This document shows positions 9,280 to 14,240 of a stretch of 14,240 nucleotides of DNA, one piece after another; position 1 is the first letter of the stretch, and every line of letters starts with the position of its first letter. This stretch comes from Mucidula mucida (lineage: Eukaryota; Basidiomycota; Agaricomycetes; Agaricales; Physalacriaceae): assembly GCA_015501055.1 (NCBI GenBank), contig JADNYV010000853.1, positions 1 through 14,240 on the forward strand. Reading direction: 5' to 3'. The notes below the pieces were generated by a model. It saw only the letters and a list, made by a program, of their open reading frames with translations, did not search any database and was not told the DNA's origin. Both the position numbers and the translations under genes were made by a program.

Positions 9280-10375
9280 ATGAACCGTGAAGATGCGTAA
9301 GTCAAGGGGTACTTTCTGCATGGATGTGGCTGTTCATACGCGTTAGAATATCTGCTCTAGATGATTGGATATCAGCTCAAAAAGTCCTGCTCGCGCAGAC
9401 GCATACTGACCTCGACAATCTGCGCCGACTACACCAGGATCCGCTGGCCGCCCCGCTCGAGCTCAGCAGACTGCCAGACTCGCCGCCACAGATTACATGG
9501 GACTGGGCTCCGTTCCAAGGCTGCGATCCAACGCCCTTGTTTGGCTTTCCCCATCGCCCACATACCACTGGCCCTCGACCACTCTCTACCTTCGTTCATG
9601 ACGCCAAAAGCGCTATCCTCAACCCGCTATTCGAGCAGTGGAACATGGACTGGGACCCGCCGCAGGCACCCCCACCGCGAAAAGAAACGGCGAAGAACGT
9701 GGACGGTGTGGGTCGGAGCGTTGTCACATATTTGACACGCGACGCGGCGGGCGAGACCGCTGATGTTGATATAGACGATGACGGTGATGTACCTATGCTT
9801 CCAATACCAGTCGCATCTCCATCTCCTCCCCCACCACCAATCGCCGACCCATTACCCGATAAATCGAAACAAAAAACAAAACAGAAAAAACGGAATCGCG
9901 CATCGCCTGCACCCTCAACTGTTTCACATGCGACCAAAGCCCCACCGACTTCCTCGAAACCGCGTCCAGAGACGTTTAAACAAGCGTGGTCCGACTCTGA
10001 GCAGCATCTTCTTGAACGACTACTTGAAGAATACCCTGATGGGGTGAAGAACCGCTGGAAAATGATCTCAGTAGCCATGGACGGTCGCAGGACGGCTCGG
10101 CAAGTCGCGAGTCGCGTGCAAAAAGTACTTTGCCAAATTGAAGCGTTTTGGGCTGGAATAAAAGAGTGGAAGTTGTACATCAAGTTGGAGATGTATGTAC
10201 AGGGTTGTTTTTTTATCAATACACAGGAAGCTGACCATCGTACTCCATCTCTAGGAAATATCTCATCGCGAAATTGAACAGAGTTGGATCCTCGGCCATA
10301 GCTGCTCATCTGATGAGCATAGGATACAACGGAATGTCTAGTACGCACCATCATGTCCAACCTGAGGGAGGATAA
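9280..10375 (+). CDS. SANT/Myb-domain protein, ZZZ3-like, frame disrupted
   Basis: Proposed exons 9280-9296, 9347-10192 and, tentatively, 10255-10375. ATG 9280 gives MNREDA, spliced across a gtaagt...gttag intron into the main frame; an ATG at 9324 inside that intron is the alternative. N-terminal ~60 residues are helical (DDWISAQKVLLAQTHTDLDNLRRL) and may form a coiled coil. A Pro-rich, acidic middle follows (DIDDDGD; SPSPPPPPIADP), then a Lys-rich stretch (KSKQKTKQKKR) that could be a nuclear localisation signal, then the SANT domain at ~219-265: AWSDSEQHLLERLLEEYP ... RTARQVASRVQK. QVASRVQKYF is the hallmark of the ZZZ3 SANT domain (ATAC-complex subunit in animals). The expected KYFAKLKRFGLE is present but one base out of frame, after five A at 10120-10124 where four would keep phase. 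Removing one A gives a stop at 10159-10161 (276 aa); as read, the frame runs on through a gtatgt...ctctag intron to 10375 (327 aa). A chromatin or transcription role is inferred from the domain only. Confidence 0.75.
10303..10319. repeat. 17-bp perfect hairpin between converging genes
   Basis: TGCTCATC-T-GATGAGCA is an inverted repeat with 8-bp arms and a one-base centre. It lies about 20 bp past the hydrolase stop (3' flank, minus strand) and inside the tentative last exon of the SANT gene. It might be a chance palindrome or part of a shared 3'-end signal. Confidence 0.3.
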
Positions 10376-11558
10376 GCTGGCCTGCGAAGGGTGTCCATGA
10401 AGCCTATACGGTCGATTATCAGAATGGAACCTGTTGAAATCGCGCGAAGAGATTTACCATAGCGTCAGGTTGATTCCGCGTAATGGAGCTATCCCTATCG
10501 CCATCGATGATCCACACCGGGGCCTCTATCAGCGCAAAGGCATCAGCACCCCATGTTGGTTCTGTCTCCCACATGTAGACGACAGCATCGTTCATTTCTT
10601 CCTCCTTGTCAGGCGTAGGGGACAAGTTGGCGTAACTATACGGATCCTCGTCGCGCGCAACAACATCGGATCCCGCAAGCTGCTTGAATGTCCCGTACTG
10701 GGGTATCGACAGGTTGTATTGGGCGTTCCTTCAACGTGTCTTAGTATGTTTAGGACGCGTCGAAAAGCTGGCAGTCACTCACGCGCCGTGGGCGAAGACA
10801 CGATCGACACGATCCGTGTAGTTCATGGCCATATCGAGACCTAGCACGAATCAGTTTTTGGAGACAAACAAACGTTCATGGGGAGACCGGCCTGTGATGG
10901 CTCCATCACTCCAACCCACGACTGCGACTTTGGAGATGTTGAGGTGATCCATGACCGCAATAGCATCCCGGGTCATGTCGTCGTAATGCATCTCCGTGAA
11001 GCCAGAATAAGGAGAACGTCCTTGACCACGCGTGCTATATTTTGGAATCAGGAAGGTGGATTCTGCCCCTCTAGAACGGCGCGCACTCAATGGAGACGAC
11101 ATAATGGTCCTTGACGAGTGCCTGGGCTTGGAGCCACATCCAGTTGCTCTGCAGAACGCTCTGGGGTAAGCGGAAACAAAAGCGAGTCGGAGGGAACGCA
11201 CGTTTGCTGTTCCGCCATGCAGGATGAGGACTGCTGTGTTCGCGTCCTTATACTCTACTCCCATCTCCGCATACCAGATCGATACACCGTTCTCTTGGTC
11301 GAGGTACGACCCGTTGGGGCTTCCGGGGAGCGCACCGATCTCTGGCCACCATTCCCACCGCGGGACGCTGGCGTTGTACTCTTGGCTGTACTGGCCTCTT
11401 TTCTCTGGGACGGGGCCAGAGAAGGTTTTGGCTGTGAACGCGGGGAGGCTGTACACGCGGCGTTTATTGAGAGAGGTCTTGCTTGAGGAAGTGGAAACTT
11501 ACCCCAGAGCGGTGGGGGCGAGGAAGAGCAGACTGTGCCAGAACATAATGAGGGACAT
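10338..11558 (-). CDS. Secreted alpha/beta hydrolase
   Basis: Serine hydrolase of the alpha/beta fold; substrate unknown. Exons on the minus strand: 11558-11503, 11448-11202, 11148-11087, 11034-10892, 10840-10783, 10728-10458, 10403-10338; 300 aa, all phases consistent. MSLIMFWHSLLFLAPTALG is a likely signal peptide. Seen: VLILHGGTAN (oxyanion region), DTRGQGRS (122-129), nucleophile elbow GWSDG (Ser164), Asp in IIDGDRDSS (264-268) and His296 in QVGHDGAY, completing a Ser-Asp-His triad. Single-base choices matter: intron 10841-10891 begins with GC rather than GT, but gives the conserved GWSDGAITGLDMA, while the nearest in-phase GT donor would delete DGAITG. Intron 10729-10782 uses an AAG acceptor. 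The last intron (10404-10457) must be removed to gain the catalytic His; unspliced, the frame ends early at 10419. The 3' end meets the SANT gene tail to tail. The TATATATATA run near 11628-11637 suits its promoter. Confidence 0.9.
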
Positions 11559-11803
11559 GATAGGCTGTGCGGTGAGGGTAAACTCGGAGAGCAGAGTGTG
11601 TCTTTTATACATGTTACTGAGGTTTCAATATATATATACTTTCTTGAACACGACTGTTCGGGTCCTCGAATGTGTGATGGCCGTCGAAGAGCCATACGCT
11701 CACTTTCCTGACAAGAATCCGCAGGTGAGCAAGTACAATTGTTAGCTAGTAAAGTAGTACACGAGTCCAAGTCATCCCTGATCCTCCTCCTCCCCCTCCT
11801 CCT
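11559..11803. other. Spacer between hydrolase start and dioxygenase end
   Basis: 245 bp separating two head-to-tail minus-strand genes. It holds the hydrolase promoter, including an alternating TA run near 11628-11637, and the dioxygenase 3' flank, with a CT/CCT-rich stretch at about 11780-11803. No further gene is seen. Confidence 0.55.
11628..11637 (-). promoter_or_regulatory. TATA-like element of the hydrolase gene
   Basis: An uninterrupted TATATATATA run lies about 70-80 bp upstream of the hydrolase ATG (11558, minus strand), a usual distance for a fungal TATA box. Being an alternating TA run it reads the same on both strands; its assignment rests on position. Confidence 0.4.
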
Positions 11804-12491
11804 TCAATGCCGATGCCTAGGTTTCAACATTTCTGTATTCAAAGGCCACGGCGTGCCCATCCAAATCGCGAGCTCCGTGTGATCGCGATACGCATCGCCG
11901 GTGTTGGGATGGATCAACACTCTAAGTACAGCGTTTCATCAGTCTCAAAGAGCTCGAGGCCCAGGGGGAGAAGATGGCTAACTACTTACGAACAAGGGCC
12001 CCGATTGACGGCGAGCCAGGAGAAGAGCGTGCCTGTCATATGCGGGTCGAAGACGTTCACCTCGAACATGGCTGCGGGGTGCGGCCCGATGGGTTTGTCC
12101 CAGAAACGGTAGATTCTCATCTTCAAGACGAGGGTTGAAACACGGGGGAAGTTCCAAGTATATGTAACGTACCTCTGGAAACTCCCGCCGTATCCTCTCG
12201 TGCAGCTGGCGCGCATACTCTGCTTGTTCGGCACAGCTTGCATGTAGTAGACTTTTTTGGCAAGGACACACGTCGTCAGTTTCGACACCAATATGGGTCT
12301 GAGGACGGATCCAGCTCACTGTGGAAGTCAAAGCCGTTGTTCCTCTTGTCGAGGGGATCCGGAAACTCGTCATAGGCTTTACTTCTCGGACCACCAAGGT
12401 TGTTCTTCAAAGATTTGCCATCAGCGTTCACCCCGGTAGGAAGAGGCGGGGCGTTCTCGTATCCAATAAGCGGGGATGGGTAGGAAGGCAT
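11804..12491 (-). CDS. DOPA 4,5-dioxygenase family protein, frame disrupted
   Basis: Family of the extradiol dioxygenase that cleaves L-DOPA to muscaflavin/betalamic-type pigments in Amanita; most basidiomycete paralogues have unknown substrates. Exons: 12491-12320, 12251-12173, 12120-11990, 11921-11804; about 166 aa once the frame is continuous. Seen: NGFDFHIYYMQ across intron 1, AEQAEYARQLHERIRREFPE, IYRFWDKPIGPHP, AAMFEVN, SWLAVNRGP, VLIHPNTGD, YRDHTELAIWMG and PWPLNTEM before the stop. Histidines in DFH, GPHP, LIHP and RDHT are the likely metal and active-site residues. Exon 2 is 79 nt where 80 are needed: HIYYMQA is in one frame and AEQAEYAR in the next, so a base appears missing near 12233-12237. 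An intact alternative uses a donor at 12288 with a 37-nt intron and loses HIYYMQ; I judge it less likely. No signal peptide is seen, so it is probably cytosolic. Confidence 0.87.
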
Positions 12492-12759
12492 GTTGTAGAG
12501 AGCCTCTCAATGGGAGACACCCTTTTTTAAGCACAAATCTCATGGTTATCAAGCAAGCTGACAATTGGGTCATATCCATGAGTAATAACGCGATCATGGT
12601 GTGACGCATAGTAATCGATCCACTCGACAGTCTCAACGTATCGAGCAAGCTCAAGCAGTACAATCGAAAGCAGTTCCTGAATTAGATACGAATGAACCCA
12701 GATCTCTCATCCGCAGTACGTTTTTTCTACCTAATAGTATATATACACTGAACGTCCGT
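12492..12759. other. Spacer between PMT gene end and dioxygenase start
   Basis: 268 bp between two minus-strand genes in head-to-tail order. It should contain the PMT 3' untranslated region and the dioxygenase promoter. There is a T6 run near 12523-12528 and an AT-rich TATATATA stretch near 12738-12746, immediately beyond the PMT stop and too far (about 250 bp) from the dioxygenase ATG for a typical TATA box. No gene is seen. Confidence 0.5.
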
Positions 12760-14240
12760 TTATGCAGGAACTTCTGCCGTCGCTTTAGCAGCAAAGTGAA
12801 GGGTCCAAGAAGAAAGTAACCGCTTCGCATTCACCTGCTCCCCAGTGAGGCTATACATAAAGGTAAGTGGCACGCCCCACATTCGCAGCGAAACACATAC
12901 CCAGGAGTTCCATAGGTGAGCGGGGCCATGAACGCGAACATGACAAACAGCAACACAGCAAAGATGACAACAATAATGGGCCCTTTCAGACCGATGTCAG
13001 CATGCTCGAACTTTTTGTGACGAACATCCTTCGGGCCCTGCAACGAGATCGGGTAATTGACGGTGTCCGATAGCATAAAGTTCAGGACTGAGCCAGCAAT
13101 CAATGCTGAGGCCAGATGTGAGGGCAGATAATGATGTATAAACAGTTGTCGGTTCATCAGGAAGAACGGCGCATAGTGGACTCCCCAAACAACGAAGAAG
13201 AAACCAGTCGAGTTCCAGAGCCGATTACGGACAGCTAGCGATTGATCAGCTAGTAGTTGATGAGGCAAAATAACTGTAACTTACGTTCTTCAATAGGCTG
13301 ATTGTTACGTCGTCTGGCTAACAAGTCGGCCCCAAGAATACCGACAAAGATGGACAAGGCGACGACACATGTCCACCAACCGAGGATATTACCGATGAGG
13401 TATATCTGCCGCTGATCTTCGTTTTCGGTCCAAAAGCTGATTCCGCTTAGTAGGAACGGCCAATTGATCGGGCTACTGGCGTAAGGATGCGAGGCAGTCA
13501 AACCGGCATTGTGTTGCATCATCAACAGTTGTAGCTCTGCCCACTTGCGGAAGAAATTCATGCTCTTCGGTACTTTCGCGGGAGAGGCTCCAGTCCGGTT
13601 CTTGAGATCCTCGCCGTCTAGCATCAATGTTAGTCAAGACAACTGACTGCAAATAGTGGACATACTCTCAGCAGCGACAATCTCGTCTACGAACCAAGTC
13701 GCCGTCTTTTCAGATGGATTTTTGTTTCCATTAATTTCCTGTTGCTTAAACGCCCATTCAGGTAATTGCTTGCTATGCGTCCACATCGACACGCGGGTTG
13801 GAACATGGATGAGTCGGAAGTAGCCAGACTTGCTCTTCCAAGCCTCGCCATCGTGTGCGTCGAGAAGGTGGAGTCGGAATAGGGTATCATTATAACGTGA
13901 AGTGTCGTCTCTTGCCCACGTCGTGAACTCCTGATTCGTCGGCATGAGCGGGGAGGCTACATCGTGTGTGAGAAGGAGAGTGTTGGTGTTGACGTGTAGT
14001 AGTTGAATCATGTCATCGTGACGAACGATGCGACCACGTCCGGTTTCCGGAAGGGATTTAGTAGGGATGATCTGCCAGAAGTTGTGGTGTCATTGTGCCC
14101 GTAACCTGTGACCTGTTGTCCTATTATAAAGGTCAATGACTGAACGAAATACGAGGATAGCGACATACCCTGGCTACTGATACGGCCATCATCATACTTG
14201 AGGGGATACCGCTCAACATGGGAATGAAGGAAAACCTTCG
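12760..14240 (-). CDS. Protein O-mannosyltransferase, PMT4 type (N-terminal part outside window)
   Basis: ER membrane enzyme that transfers mannose from dolichyl-phosphate mannose to Ser/Thr of secretory proteins; Pmt4 prefers membrane-anchored substrates. Exons on the minus strand: >14240-14169, 14120-13666, 13617-13285, 13234-12901, 12850-12760, separated by introns of 48-50 nt. Seen: FLHSHVERYPLKYDDGRISSQG and QQVTGYGHND (start of the MIR region), LLTHDVASPLMPTNQEFTTW, FRLIHVPTRVSMWTH, WAFKQQEINGNKN, TWFVDEIV, then the C-terminal membrane part: SSPINWPF-GISFW, QIYLIGNILGWW plus a helix, LWNSTGFFFVVWGVHYAPFFLMNRQLFIHHYLPSH, a further helix and a final helix ending LTYGTPG-LTGEQVNAKR. The LTHDVASPLMPTNQEFTTW and EINGNKN blocks point to the PMT4 subfamily. 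In exon 14120-13666 the frames of GHNDT and NFWQIIPTKS are offset by one base near 14084. The catalytic N-terminal loop is not in the window. Confidence 0.93.

Noticed and set aside
9596..10360. 254-codon open frame on the minus strand opposite the SANT gene
   Set aside because: It is the mirror of a GC-rich coding exon with Pro/Ser-rich content; the protein is Gly/Ser-rich low complexity with no motif, while the plus strand carries a clear SANT domain.
10419..10460. Hydrolase stop at 10419 (frame read straight through)
   Set aside because: Reading through gives a C-terminus without the catalytic His. Removing a normal 54-nt intron (gtaaat...tatag) restores QLILPQVGHDGAY and a stop at 10338.
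11255..11770. 171-codon minus-strand frame spanning hydrolase exon 2 and its promoter
   Set aside because: Different frame from the hydrolase reading, Ser/Pro/Arg-rich, and crosses the TATA-like element and an intron.
1..14240. tRNA or rRNA genes, CRISPR arrays, transposons with terminal repeats, viral insertions
   Set aside because: Scanning both strands by eye showed no cloverleaf-like tRNA, no spaced repeat array, no transposase or reverse-transcriptase motif, and no long terminal or inverted repeats.

Overview
The window reads as nuclear DNA of a filamentous basidiomycete, most likely an Agaricomycete. Genes lie 40 to 900 bp apart on both strands. Most are cut by many short GT-AG introns of about 47-59 nt, there are no operons, and the protein families are typical of mushrooms and their relatives. 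I rebuilt the splicing by hand from donor and acceptor sites, reading phase and protein-family conservation. The genus cannot be told from this alone.

Layout, left to right. (1) <1-1257, plus: 3' part of a cystathionine beta-synthase gene (8 visible exons). (2) 1569/1701-2561, plus: intronless gene for a fungal protein of unknown function. (3) 3080-5190, plus: ten-exon flavin-containing monooxygenase (546 aa) with a signal peptide and a 12-nt microexon. (4) 5191-6061: spacer with a weak minus-strand small-protein candidate and a CT-rich promoter. (5) 6062-9061, plus: copper-transporting P1B-ATPase (966 aa, 3 exons). (6) 9280-~10375, plus: SANT/Myb protein resembling the ZZZ3 DNA-binding domain, with an apparent +1 frame disruption. 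(7) 10338-11558, minus: secreted alpha/beta hydrolase (300 aa, 7 exons). (8) 11804-12491, minus: DOPA 4,5-dioxygenase-family protein (4 exons), with an apparent one-base loss. (9) 12760->14240, minus: C-terminal half of a PMT4-type protein O-mannosyltransferase, again with an apparent one-base loss.

The genes do not form an evident pathway. They are housekeeping (sulfur amino acids, copper loading of secretory enzymes, O-mannosylation) and common accessory enzymes (FMO, DOPA dioxygenase, hydrolase). There is no convincing biosynthetic cluster, mobile element, CRISPR array or RNA gene, and I do not see a new biological system. The most notable observations are three single-base frame disruptions confined to 10.1-14.1 kb, in otherwise well-conserved coding sequence. 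They look more like assembly or sequencing indels than three independent pseudogenes. Others are a GC-AG intron, a microexon, a CCG-N5-CGG palindrome upstream of the FMO gene, and an uncharacterised conserved gene.
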